Part shown: piece by piece, positions 27,222 to 34,942 of the stretch
Numbering within the stretch: position 1 is the stretch's first letter
Layout: each line of letters opens with the position of its first letter
Assembly (NCBI GenBank): GCA_002898315.1
Contig: BEHV01000001.1
Coordinates: 1-64,000 of the forward strand
Direction of reading: 5' to 3'
DNA: 64,000 bases
Source of the DNA: a bacterium HR19
Lineage (GTDB): Bacteria; Calescibacteriota; Calescibacteriia; Calescibacteriales; Calescibacteriaceae
Program-made: the position numbers and the translations under genes
The notes under the pieces: model-generated
Seen by the model: only the letters and a program-made list of their open reading frames with translations
The model's database searches: none
What the model was told of the DNA's origin: nothing

Positions 27222-28604
27222 TCAGCGCAACAATTTCAGAAAGTTTTTCGCTCTCCTCTCAAATTCATAAGATGAAAACCTTGAAACAAATCTCATCATA
27301 GAAGTAAAATTTTGCTTGACAAATCTACGGTAGAAGTTGATTTTCTCTCTGACCATAGATGGATTTGTGCTTTGAGGAGACCTTTTGAGATTTACAGACT
27401 CCTCAGGAGAAATATCAAGAGGTAATTTAGATGACTTTTTGATGCTCTCGCCTATCTTTCTGTGTATCTCTCTATAACTCCCTTTTCTTTCAAGGAAAAG
27501 TTTTTCCGCAATATCTGTCGCAAGAACATAAGAAGGAAGCTCTTTCTTCTTACCGTTTATGTTCCTGAAAACAATGGGCATAACTTCAAGAATAAAAGAA
27601 AATTCTTTCCAAGAACTGAAAAGTATTTTTTTATCTTCCTGAAGGTCTTTTGAGTATCCCGAAAGCAGACCTTTTTCTAGCGTGAGAATAGAGAGCAAAA
27701 ATCCTAAAAACTGTGATGATTTCGCTCTTATGAGTTCAAGGGTATCTGGATTTTTCTTCTGTGGCATCATACTTGAACCAGTGCATATTTCCTCCCCTAA
27801 CTCTACAAAGCCAACTTCATCAGAAGAAAGGAATATCATATCTTCTGCAATCCTTGAAAAAAGTATTGAAAAGGAGGTGAATGAAAAAATAAGCTCGGCG
27901 ATATTATCTCTGCTTCCGACAGAATCTATGCTGTTAGATGAGACCTTTGAAAACCCGAGAAGTTTGGAATATTTTTGAACATCAAATATTATTGAGGTCC
28001 CAGCTCCTGCTCCGCTTCCCATATGACAAACATCAAACTTCCTTATGGCTCCAAAAAATCTATCAGAACATCTCAAAAAGTACGAAAGATAAGAGAGAAG
28101 AAGATGAGACAAAAGAACGGGCTGAGCATACCTTGTATGAGTAAGATATGGAACTATATACTCCGCGTTCCTTTCGGCACAGTCAAGAATTGAATCTGCT
28201 ACGCTTCTCAAAAGAGATATAATATTTGCAGACCTACGCAGGACCCAAAGATATAGTGAGGTTATAACCTCATCATTCCTTGATCTCCCGGCTCTTAAAT
28301 TAAAGCCAACTTCCTCTCCTAACTCCTTGGTTATAAAAAACTCAATCGCTGAATGAACATCCTCAAATTTTTCTTTTGTATTCCTTACAGATTCAGCGAT
28401 TTTCTTCCTGCTCGCAAAGAAATTTTTCAGAGCAGAAGAACTTATAAACCCGAGATCACCCAGAGCAAAAGCGTGAGCAAAAGTCACATCTATATCTTCT
28501 TCAACAAGTTCTTTGTCAAAGTCAAAGGAGTCAAGAAAACCCCTCAGCTCCTGTGCAGTTTCTTTTGAGAAGACACCGCCCCAAAGCTTAAATTTCCCCT
28601 CCAT
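27222..28604 (-). CDS. argH: Argininosuccinate lyase
   Basis: Fumarase/aspartase-superfamily lyase that splits argininosuccinate to arginine and fumarate in the cytosol. The signature GSSMMPQKKNPD, the NLRAGRSRNDEV segment and the THTRYAQPVL segment are present. The ATG at 28604 (MEGKFKLWGG) is preferred to a TTG at 28613; TAAAAT ends 9 nt before it and no Shine-Dalgarno is seen. Length about 460 residues is normal. It is divergent from the sirtuin gene and isolated from other arg genes. Confidence 0.95.
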   Translation of the reverse strand: MEGKFKLWGGVFSKETAQELRGFLDSFDFDKELVEEDIDVTFAHAFALGDLGFISSSALKNFFASRKKIAESVRNTKEKFEDVHSAIEFFITKELGEEVGFNLRAGRSRNDEVITSLYLWVLRRSANIISLLRSVADSILDCAERNAEYIVPYLTHTRYAQPVLLSHLLLSYLSYFLRCSDRFFGAIRKFDVCHMGSGAGAGTSIIFDVQKYSKLLGFSKVSSNSIDSVGSRDNIAELIFSFTSFSILFSRIAEDMIFLSSDEVGFVELGEEICTGSSMMPQKKNPDTLELIRAKSSQFLGFLLSILTLEKGLLSGYSKDLQEDKKILFSSWKEFSFILEVMPIVFRNINGKKKELPSYVLATDIAEKLFLERKGSYREIHRKIGESIKKSSKLPLDISPEESVNLKRSPQSTNPSMVREKINFYRRFVKQNFTSMMRFVSRFSSYEFERRAKNFLKLLR

Positions 28605-28690
28605 AGAATTCAAATTTTAAAGAAAATTTTGTTCAAACGAAAATATAAAAGAATTCAACAGTCAATTTTCAAAAATCTAATCTTATTCTT

Positions 28691-29440
28691 ATGAACGGAG
28701 AAGATTTTGAAGAGAAAATCTATATCTCAGCAGAACTAATAAGAAAGAGTAATTTCATTGTAGTACTTACAGGAGCAGGAATTTCAGCAGAGTCAGGAAT
28801 ACCAACTTTCAGGGGCAAAGATGGTTTGTGGAATAAATACTCCCCGCAAGAACTCGCAACTCCACAAGCTTTCTATAAAAATCCCTCTCTTGTCTGGCAG
28901 TGGTACTCATGGCGAAGGAAAATAATAAAACAAGCACAACCCAATGCAGGACACTACTCAATAGCCAGAATAGAAAGTATAAAAAAAGAAAAGTTCTTTC
29001 TGATAACACAGAACATAGATGGTCTTCATCAGAGAGCTGGCTCAAAAAAAGTTATAGAGTTTCACGGAAATATTTTCAGAGAAAAATGCATAAGTTGTGA
29101 TTTTAAAAAATACAGCGAAGAAATTTACGAAGATATTCCAAAATGTGAAAAATGCGGGAGTATATTGAGACCAGATGTCGTCTGGTTTGGAGAACCGATA
29201 CCACAAAGTATTATTGAAGAATCTGCAAGAATAGTGAAAGAGGCAGACATTCTTTTATCTGTTGGCACATCAAGTGTGGTTTACCCAGCAGCTGGATTTA
29301 TTGAATACTTCATATCATCAGGGAAAAAAGTGATAGAAATCAACATAGAAAGAACACCTTTTTCTGATTTTCTTGTACACATAAGTGGTAAGGCGGGTGA
29401 AATTCTCCCAAAAATTGTGGAACTATTAGAGAAAACCTGA
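28691..29440 (+). CDS. cobB: NAD-dependent protein deacylase (class III sirtuin)
   Basis: 249 residues. The NAD-binding GAGISAESGIPTFRG is at 28-42, QNIDGLHQRAG precedes the catalytic HG near 125, and CISC/CEKC form the zinc site. Tyr72 and Arg75 in the WYSWRR stretch correspond to the Tyr and Arg of SIRT5/CobB that read succinyl and malonyl lysines, so desuccinylase activity is likely. TCTAAT ends 9 nt before the ATG, with no Shine-Dalgarno. Confidence 0.93.
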   Translation: MNGEDFEEKIYISAELIRKSNFIVVLTGAGISAESGIPTFRGKDGLWNKYSPQELATPQAFYKNPSLVWQWYSWRRKIIKQAQPNAGHYSIARIESIKKEKFFLITQNIDGLHQRAGSKKVIEFHGNIFREKCISCDFKKYSEEIYEDIPKCEKCGSILRPDVVWFGEPIPQSIIEESARIVKEADILLSVGTSSVVYPAAGFIEYFISSGKKVIEINIERTPFSDFLVHISGKAGEILPKIVELLEKT

Positions 29441-29472
29441 AAAAAATGCCAGAGCTACTCCAAAATCACCAA

Positions 29473-30156
29473 CTACTCCAAAAACCTTCTTCCATCTTCC
29501 CCTTCGTTCAGTATAAGGTCAATCGCAGAAAGGTTAGGAATAAAATCTCCCCATAGCTGAGTATAAACGGGATGATTAAAATCCTGCCATATAACTTCTA
29601 TTCCTTCTTTTCTGAACTTCTCTTCTTCAAGATAGCCCTTCGCTCCTTTTCCCGACAGGTAATACTTCGCAGAAAATTCTTTGCAGATAGCAACCAACCT
29701 ATCTGTTTTTGTCTTATTTATTTTGAGCTCGGACGAAAAAAACATCGGTGTGTTTATCTTCAAAATATCTCTTATTATGTTTATTGAATCCATATTCACA
29801 TCAAGCAATTTTTCGTACTCCTTCTGCCAGATAACATCAAATCTCTGAAAAAGATGAAAATACCTTGCTTTTGAGTAGTATGTTATTATTGTGTTTTTGT
29901 TTTTCCTCTGCCAGGGAATATCGTTTCTTATGATAACCTCATTTATTTTCTGTCCGAATTTATGAAATACGGGAACCGTAATCCAAACCTCTCCATCTTT
30001 GCCTTTGACCCTGTTTCTGTTCTGCCATTCATTTTTTTTGAACTGGACATCATCTAATATGACGAAGACATCGGAGTTTTTCATCTTGTGGAAATATCCA
30101 AGGTATGGCATATATTGTGGCTGATGAGCAGAAAGGACTATATCTTTGTATCTCAT
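29473..30156 (-). CDS. WbqC family protein
   Basis: 227 residues with the family opening LSAHQPQYMPYLGYFHKM, then DDVQFKKNEWQNRN and a C-terminal FNHPVYTQLWGDFIPNLSAIDLI. WbqC proteins occur in surface-polysaccharide loci and resemble nucleotide-sugar or aminotransfer enzymes, but activity is not settled. TACTAT ends 6 nt before the ATG. It may head a short operon with the lipoprotein gene upstream in the same direction (4 bp apart). Confidence 0.85.
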   Translation of the reverse strand: MRYKDIVLSAHQPQYMPYLGYFHKMKNSDVFVILDDVQFKKNEWQNRNRVKGKDGEVWITVPVFHKFGQKINEVIIRNDIPWQRKNKNTIITYYSKARYFHLFQRFDVIWQKEYEKLLDVNMDSINIIRDILKINTPMFFSSELKINKTKTDRLVAICKEFSAKYYLSGKGAKGYLEEEKFRKEGIEVIWQDFNHPVYTQLWGDFIPNLSAIDLILNEGEDGRRFLE

Positions 30157-30159
30157 ACA

Positions 30160-30672
30160 TTAATAGTAAATGTTATCGGGAAATTTTCTTTCATCTCTTT
30201 TTTCTATATCTCCGATATAATCTGGCTTTTCAATAAACCATTTTCCGTCCTCTGTTCTTTTGAACAAAGATAAATATGTTATGATTTTTACATCTCCGAG
30301 AGGATATTTTTTTCTGACCACAAAAGCAACCTCAAAATCGCATCTATTCTGCTCTGGTAAAAATTTTGAACCCAAAATACTATATTCCACTATATTTCCA
30401 TAGAAAGCTCCCTTCTTTCTTATCTCAAAAGTCATTTTTGCTATGAATAAATCTCTATCTTCTTCTGACTCAAAAAAACTTGATATGATATTGCGTGTAT
30501 CGGAGTCTCTTATATCGTATGTTTCAAGTATTTTGAAAAAATCTTTCAAAACCGCCTCTGCATCTGAACACTGATGAGATACAAAATTCAAATCAACTCT
30601 CTTTTGTGAGCAAGAAGGAATAAAAACCAATTGCGAAAATAAAAAGGCAATCCCAAAAAACTTTGAGTTCAT
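30160..30672 (-). CDS. Lipoprotein of unknown function
   Basis: The ATG at 30672 (MNSKFFGIAFLFSQLV) gives a clean lipoprotein signal with the lipobox FIPSC; an in-frame ATG at 30708 would add an uncharacteristic front. About 170 residues. The mature part has a helical half, then an NTF2-like look (EVAFVVRKKYP, ITYLSLFKRTEDGKWFIEK) with a typical end strand pair. No function assigned. It precedes the WbqC gene by 3 bp. Confidence 0.7.
   Translation of the reverse strand: MNSKFFGIAFLFSQLVFIPSCSQKRVDLNFVSHQCSDAEAVLKDFFKILETYDIRDSDTRNIISSFFESEEDRDLFIAKMTFEIRKKGAFYGNIVEYSILGSKFLPEQNRCDFEVAFVVRKKYPLGDVKIITYLSLFKRTEDGKWFIEKPDYIGDIEKRDERKFPDNIYY
30163..30168 (-). promoter_or_regulatory. -10-like box before the WbqC gene
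   Basis: TACTAT on the minus strand, 6 nt before the ATG at 30156, without a Shine-Dalgarno. It lies in the 3-bp gap and end of the upstream lipoprotein gene, so it is a less certain promoter than the others. Confidence 0.3.
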
Positions 30673-30775
30673 AAAAAGAACTTCCCGACAAATTTTATAA
30701 AATCTCATCTCAATCTTTCCCGAATATAGTAACCTTGTATTTCGCTCAAACCGGCTTTCTAAAACAGAACAAAAA

Positions 30776-31408
30776 TTATAATTTTTTCTCTTCTTTTCTT
30801 TTTATCCTGTAAATATCAACATCTAAAAATTCAACTTTCTTTCTGTGGAAAAAGTATTTTCTTCTCAGTTGAATTTTTCCTTTGAAAACCGAGCTCACCT
30901 CAAACCCATTTTCTTCGGAAAACTTTTTCACAAATGGTTCTGAATTTGCCGAAAGGAAAGTCCAGACAATATCACTTATCTCAAATGCTTTTTTCAAAAA
31001 TAATCTATCTGCTCCCTTATTTTTTATTCCGAAAGGTGGGTTCATAACACAGGTGTCAAATCTTCTCTTCACATAAAAGTATCTCACATCAGTGCAGATA
31101 AAACTGACATTTAAATTCAAGCCAAATTCATAAGCGAGTTTTTTCTTGTTTTCCACAGCTACTGCAAGAGCTTTCTTATCTATATCAACACCAAAAACTT
31201 TTTGAGCTTCACACATAGCAGACGCAAAAGAAAGAAAGCCCGTACCACATCCAAGATCAACAACATATCTTCTATAAATATCGTAATATGCTTTTTCCAT
31301 CAAAAATGCGCACATATCCCCATCTGTTTCATACTGCTCCATAAAAATCTTCGGGTTGCTAAATCCTTCAAGTTGAGAAATTATTATTGCAATATCTCTG
31401 AATCTCAT
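30776..31408 (-). CDS. METTL5-like (COG2263) RNA adenine methyltransferase
   Basis: The start at 31408 (MRFRDIAIIISQLEGF) is chosen because it aligns with the METTL5 N-terminus and avoids overlap with the upstream gene; a longer frame reaches 31477. Motif order is PKIFMEQYETD, the SAM loop VVDLGCGTGFLS, VFGVDIDKKAL, CVMNPPFGIKNKGAD and a C-terminal KYFFHRKKVEFLDVDIYRI. All these blocks match archaeal and eukaryotic METTL5/COG2263 enzymes, which make m6A in small-subunit rRNA. Such a gene is unusual in bacteria and suggests transfer. NPPFG is the catalytic motif. Confidence 0.8.
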   Translation of the reverse strand: MRFRDIAIIISQLEGFSNPKIFMEQYETDGDMCAFLMEKAYYDIYRRYVVDLGCGTGFLSFASAMCEAQKVFGVDIDKKALAVAVENKKKLAYEFGLNLNVSFICTDVRYFYVKRRFDTCVMNPPFGIKNKGADRLFLKKAFEISDIVWTFLSANSEPFVKKFSEENGFEVSSVFKGKIQLRRKYFFHRKKVEFLDVDIYRIKRKEEKKL

Positions 31409-31424
31409 CCCCTCAAATCTCGCT

Positions 31425-31916
31425 TCACTTTTGAATTTCTTCTCTCTTCTGAATATATATCCTTCCGAGGTAATCAAAAAACTTTTCTCCGAGAATTCTC
31501 ATGTTCGGGACAAAATACGCACCATTTTTTGTTTCCAAAATGAACCAGAAATAAAACTGTTCCCCGGTATATAAAGGAAACAAATCTCTATTAAGTGTAA
31601 CCTTGCATAATCTTTCATCTTTCTCATCAGAGCAAGTCATCTGAAGGACCCCAAGAATATTGAACAAACCCTGAGAAACAACAAAAGAAACGCCACCTTG
31701 AAAATTTGTCTGAACCTCAAGGTCAATCTTATCTGAATCATAAGGGAAAAGCACTGATTTCTGAAATCTTATGTAGTACTTCTCGCTATTTAATGGGAAG
31801 GTTATTTTAACTTTTGGATTTTTGGCACAGGAGCAGAATATAAAAAAAAGCAAAAAAATAAATAACAAATTGAAAAATTTCCCAACCATTAGCGCCCTCA
31901 AAAAAATTTTAGACAA
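31425..31916 (-). CDS. Lipoprotein of unknown function
   Basis: 163 residues: a long hydrophobic signal ending in the lipobox IFCSC, then a beta-rich mature part (KVKITFPLN, DKIDLEVQTN, GGVSFVVSQG, EQFYFWFILETKNGAYF). No family is recognised. An internal ATG at 31889 (MVGKFFN) is an alternative start. It precedes the METTL5-like gene by 16 bp on the same strand. Confidence 0.65.
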   Translation of the reverse strand: MSKIFLRALMVGKFFNLLFIFLLFFIFCSCAKNPKVKITFPLNSEKYYIRFQKSVLFPYDSDKIDLEVQTNFQGGVSFVVSQGLFNILGVLQMTCSDEKDERLCKVTLNRDLFPLYTGEQFYFWFILETKNGAYFVPNMRILGEKFFDYLGRIYIQKREEIQK

Positions 31917-32088
31917 TCTGATCTCATTTTGAAGTTCAAGGAAGTTTTTCTGAAACCCGATTTATCTGATTTATCTGAAAAAACATTTTAAAAAATTTTT
32001 CTGAATTTTAAAATAGAAAAACAGCGAGAAAATAAAATGAAGAAGATAAGCCGAAATCTTTGATATTAATTTAGGGAGGTGAAAAAGC

Positions 32089-32847
32089 ATGAAAATTCTT
32101 GTTCCGATAAAAAGGACGCACGATCCTAACTCAAAAATAAAGCTTAAAACAGATGGGTCAGGAATAGATACATCAAACATAAAGTTTGTTATAAATACAT
32201 TTGATGAGATAGCGGTTGAGGAAGCACTGAGGAAAAAAGAGGAGTTTGGCGGTGAAGTTGTAGTGGTATCTGTTGGAACTCAGGAGTGGATTGAACAGAT
32301 AAGAACCGCTCTCGCTATGGGCGCAGATAGAGGAATACTCGTTGATACAGGTGGCAAATACATTGATCAGGTAGGAATAGCGAAAATTCTTGTGAAGATA
32401 GTTGAAGAAGAAAAGCCAGACCTTGTGATAATGGGTAAGCAGGCGATTGATGACGATGCTAATCAGGTTGGACAGCTTCTCGCAGGATACCTCAACTGGC
32501 CACAGGCGACATTTGCATACAAAGTTGAAGTCAAACCAAAAGAGAAAAAGGTTATCGTTATAAGAGAAGTAGACGGCGGACTTGAAACTGTTGAATGCGA
32601 ACTCCCAGCAATTATCACAACCGACCTTCGCCTCAATCAACCAAGATATGCTTCCTTGCCCGGAATAATGAAAGCAAAACAAAAACCAGTAAAAACAATT
32701 AAAGTTGAAGAACTCGGAATAGACATAACTCCAAGAGTGAAAATTGAAAAACTTGAAACACCTCCACCAAGAAAAGCCGGAGTAAAAGTCAAAGATGTAG
32801 ATGAATTTATAGCTAAACTCAAAGAACTAAAAGCTTTACCATTCTGA
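32089..32847 (+). CDS. etfB: Electron transfer flavoprotein beta subunit
   Basis: 252 residues beginning MKILVPIKRTHDPNSKIKL, with the DEIAVEEALRKKE segment, the GKQAIDDDANQVGQ loop and the ETF-beta signature region VIREVDGGLETVECELPAIITTDL. It pairs with EtfA to carry electrons from acyl-CoA or other dehydrogenases toward the quinone pool. AGGGAGGTG lies 8 nt before the ATG. etfA follows 15 bp later. Confidence 0.95.
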   Translation: MKILVPIKRTHDPNSKIKLKTDGSGIDTSNIKFVINTFDEIAVEEALRKKEEFGGEVVVVSVGTQEWIEQIRTALAMGADRGILVDTGGKYIDQVGIAKILVKIVEEEKPDLVIMGKQAIDDDANQVGQLLAGYLNWPQATFAYKVEVKPKEKKVIVIREVDGGLETVECELPAIITTDLRLNQPRYASLPGIMKAKQKPVKTIKVEELGIDITPRVKIEKLETPPPRKAGVKVKDVDEFIAKLKELKALPF

Positions 32848-32862
32848 AAGGAGGATGAAAAA

Positions 32863-33831
32863 ATGGGAATTCTTGTAGTTCTTGAAACAAGAAACGGAGA
32901 ACTCAAGAAAGCTTCTTTATCAGCAGTAACCTGCGCACGAAAAATATCAGAAATAACAGGATTAAAATATCGTCTTGCTATATTCAACCCAAATGAAAAT
33001 TCACTTGAAGAGGTCTCATATCTTGGAGCAGAAAAAGTGTTTGTTATAAGAGGCGAACAGTTCCAAAATTACACCGCAGAAAATTATACATTAGCCATTG
33101 AAAAAATCGTCAGAGATAATGGAGAAAAATATATAATCGCAACCGCAACAACATTTGGCAAAGATCTCCTTCCAAGAGTCGCAGCAAAACTAGATGGAGG
33201 AATGGTATCTGAAATAATAGAAATCATAGATGACAAAACATTCAAAAGGCTTATGTATGCAGGAAATATCATAACAACAGTGAAGTTAGAAAGCGATATA
33301 AAAGTTATATCTGTAAGAGGTGTTGCCTTTGATAAGGCGGGAAAAGTTGATTCAAAATCCCAAATTGAAGAGGTAAAAATAAACGAAAAATACGAAAAGA
33401 AGAAATTTGTAAAATTAGAGGAAACAAAGAGTGAAAGACCAGAACTTACAGAAGCTCAAATCGTTGTATCAGTAGGTAGAGGTATAAAAGACCCTGAAAA
33501 CATCAAATTAGCCGAAGAACTCGCAGATGTTCTCGGAGCTGCTATTGGTGCTTCAAGAGCAGTCGTAGACGCCGGATGGCTCCCCAATGACTTCCAGGTC
33601 GGACAAACAGGAAAAACAGTCGCACCACAGCTATACATAGCAATTGGAATATCAGGAGCAATACAACACATCGCAGGAATGAAAGATTCAAAAGTCATCG
33701 CAGCTATAAACAAAGACCCAGAAGCTCCTATATTCCAAATAGCAGATGTCGGATTGGTTGCGGACCTATTCCAAGTAGTCCCAGAACTTACTCAAAAGCT
33801 CAAAAAACTCAAAGAACAAGCAGGAGCATGA
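32863..33831 (+). CDS. etfA: Electron transfer flavoprotein alpha subunit
   Basis: 322 residues. The C-terminal FAD domain shows SVGRGIKDPEN, GASRAVVDAGWLPNDFQVGQTGK and the adenine-binding AIGISGAIQHIAGMKDSKVIAAINKDPEAPIF. AAAGGAGGATG precedes the start. It overlaps the following BtrH-like gene by ATGA, so all three genes form one coupled operon. Confidence 0.95.
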   Translation: MGILVVLETRNGELKKASLSAVTCARKISEITGLKYRLAIFNPNENSLEEVSYLGAEKVFVIRGEQFQNYTAENYTLAIEKIVRDNGEKYIIATATTFGKDLLPRVAAKLDGGMVSEIIEIIDDKTFKRLMYAGNIITTVKLESDIKVISVRGVAFDKAGKVDSKSQIEEVKINEKYEKKKFVKLEETKSERPELTEAQIVVSVGRGIKDPENIKLAEELADVLGAAIGASRAVVDAGWLPNDFQVGQTGKTVAPQLYIAIGISGAIQHIAGMKDSKVIAAINKDPEAPIFQIADVGLVADLFQVVPELTQKLKKLKEQAGA

Positions 33832-34844
33832 AAAAGTATGTAATAGAAGGGTTTGAGCACTCTCCCGGAAAAAACTGCGGTTCTACCTCTTTATGGAACC
33901 TCGCAAAGTTCTACGGAAACAATATTGAAGAACATAATATATTCGGACTTGCCTCAGGTCTCCTTTTTTTCTACATGAAAAACGGATTCGGAGGTGCTGA
34001 ATATTCAATCGGTGGAAGAAACCCTTTACTCATAAAAGATTTCTTTGAAAACACCGGAATAAATAAAGAATGGGAAACCTATAACTACTTCCCCAAAGAC
34101 AAAATAAAAAAATATATTGACGAAAAAGTGCCAGTTTTAGCAAGAACAGACCTCTACTACCTCCCTTATTATCCTAAACCAGTCCATTTCCCGGGACATG
34201 AACTTGTTATATTCGGATACGAAGAAACAAAAGATGGAACAACCTTCATTGTCTCAGATAGCTCTTTTCACGAACCTCAAAAGGTATCAGAAAAAGATTT
34301 AGCCAATGCTATGGACCCACCAGAGAAAGTAATCGCATTTTTTGAGCTTGAAAATCACATAATGCCAGTAGAAGAATTTTATGTGAAGTTTGATCGAGAA
34401 AGCATAATAAAATCTATAAGCAAAGTTGTTTTCAGAATGCTGAAAGTAGGACAGGATTTTATGGGGTTAAAAGCCATGAGAAAATTCGCAGATACTATTG
34501 AACTGTGGGTTGAATCCAAAAACACAAGCTGGACTCTAAGATTTGCCTATCAGGTTATAGAGAGAAGAGGAACTGGAGGAGGTTCTTTCAGATTTATGTA
34601 CTCAGATTTTCTCAAAGATTCGTCTAAAATCATAGGAGGGAAAGAAGGAGAAATTTTGAAAGAAGCGGGAGAGATTATTTTCAAATCTGCGGAAAAGTGG
34701 AGACAACTTGCGTTAATACTAAAAGAACTATCAGAAAAACCGAAAGTAGAAAAAGAAGATATGCAGATACCAAAAAAATTGGCAAGCGAAATTTACCTCC
34801 TTGAAAAAGAGTCCTTTGAAAAAATTGAGCATATTCTCGGATAA
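33828..34844 (+). CDS. BtrH-like acyltransferase/peptidase-like protein
   Basis: 338 residues. The N-terminal half matches the BtrH (butirosin biosynthesis H) N-terminal domain: HSPGKNCGSTSLWNL with Cys17, ARTDLYYLPYYPKPVHFPGHELVIFGY with His124, and FIVSDSSFHEPQKVS with Asp144, a plausible Cys-His-Asp triad. BtrH transfers an acyl group from a carrier protein; related proteins exist outside antibiotic loci. The C-terminal half is helical (DUF4872-like). Coupling to etfBA suggests a role in acyl-chain metabolism, as inference. Confidence 0.75.
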   Translation: MKKYVIEGFEHSPGKNCGSTSLWNLAKFYGNNIEEHNIFGLASGLLFFYMKNGFGGAEYSIGGRNPLLIKDFFENTGINKEWETYNYFPKDKIKKYIDEKVPVLARTDLYYLPYYPKPVHFPGHELVIFGYEETKDGTTFIVSDSSFHEPQKVSEKDLANAMDPPEKVIAFFELENHIMPVEEFYVKFDRESIIKSISKVVFRMLKVGQDFMGLKAMRKFADTIELWVESKNTSWTLRFAYQVIERRGTGGGSFRFMYSDFLKDSSKIIGGKEGEILKEAGEIIFKSAEKWRQLALILKELSEKPKVEKEDMQIPKKLASEIYLLEKESFEKIEHILG

Positions 34845-34926
34845 GTTCAGAAAAATCCCCTAAGATATTGCTCAAATGCACAACTACAATTAATTGATTG
34901 CAAAAAGTAAAGCGAAGTTATCAAAT

Positions 34927-34932
34927 GATAAT
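34927..34932 (+). promoter_or_regulatory. -10-like box before aspS
   Basis: GATAAT ten nucleotides before the aspS ATG, with no Shine-Dalgarno. One of a set of near-start boxes in this window. Confidence 0.4.
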
Positions 34933-34942
34933 CCTTTAATTT

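Noticed and set aside
29450-29490. Short direct repeat of CTACTCCAAAA
   Set aside because: Two copies only, at the end of the WbqC gene; no array or mobile element context.
32173-32682. 169-aa minus-strand frame opposite etfB
   Set aside because: etfB is unmistakable and has a Shine-Dalgarno; the antisense frame is aromatic- and cysteine-rich without any family.
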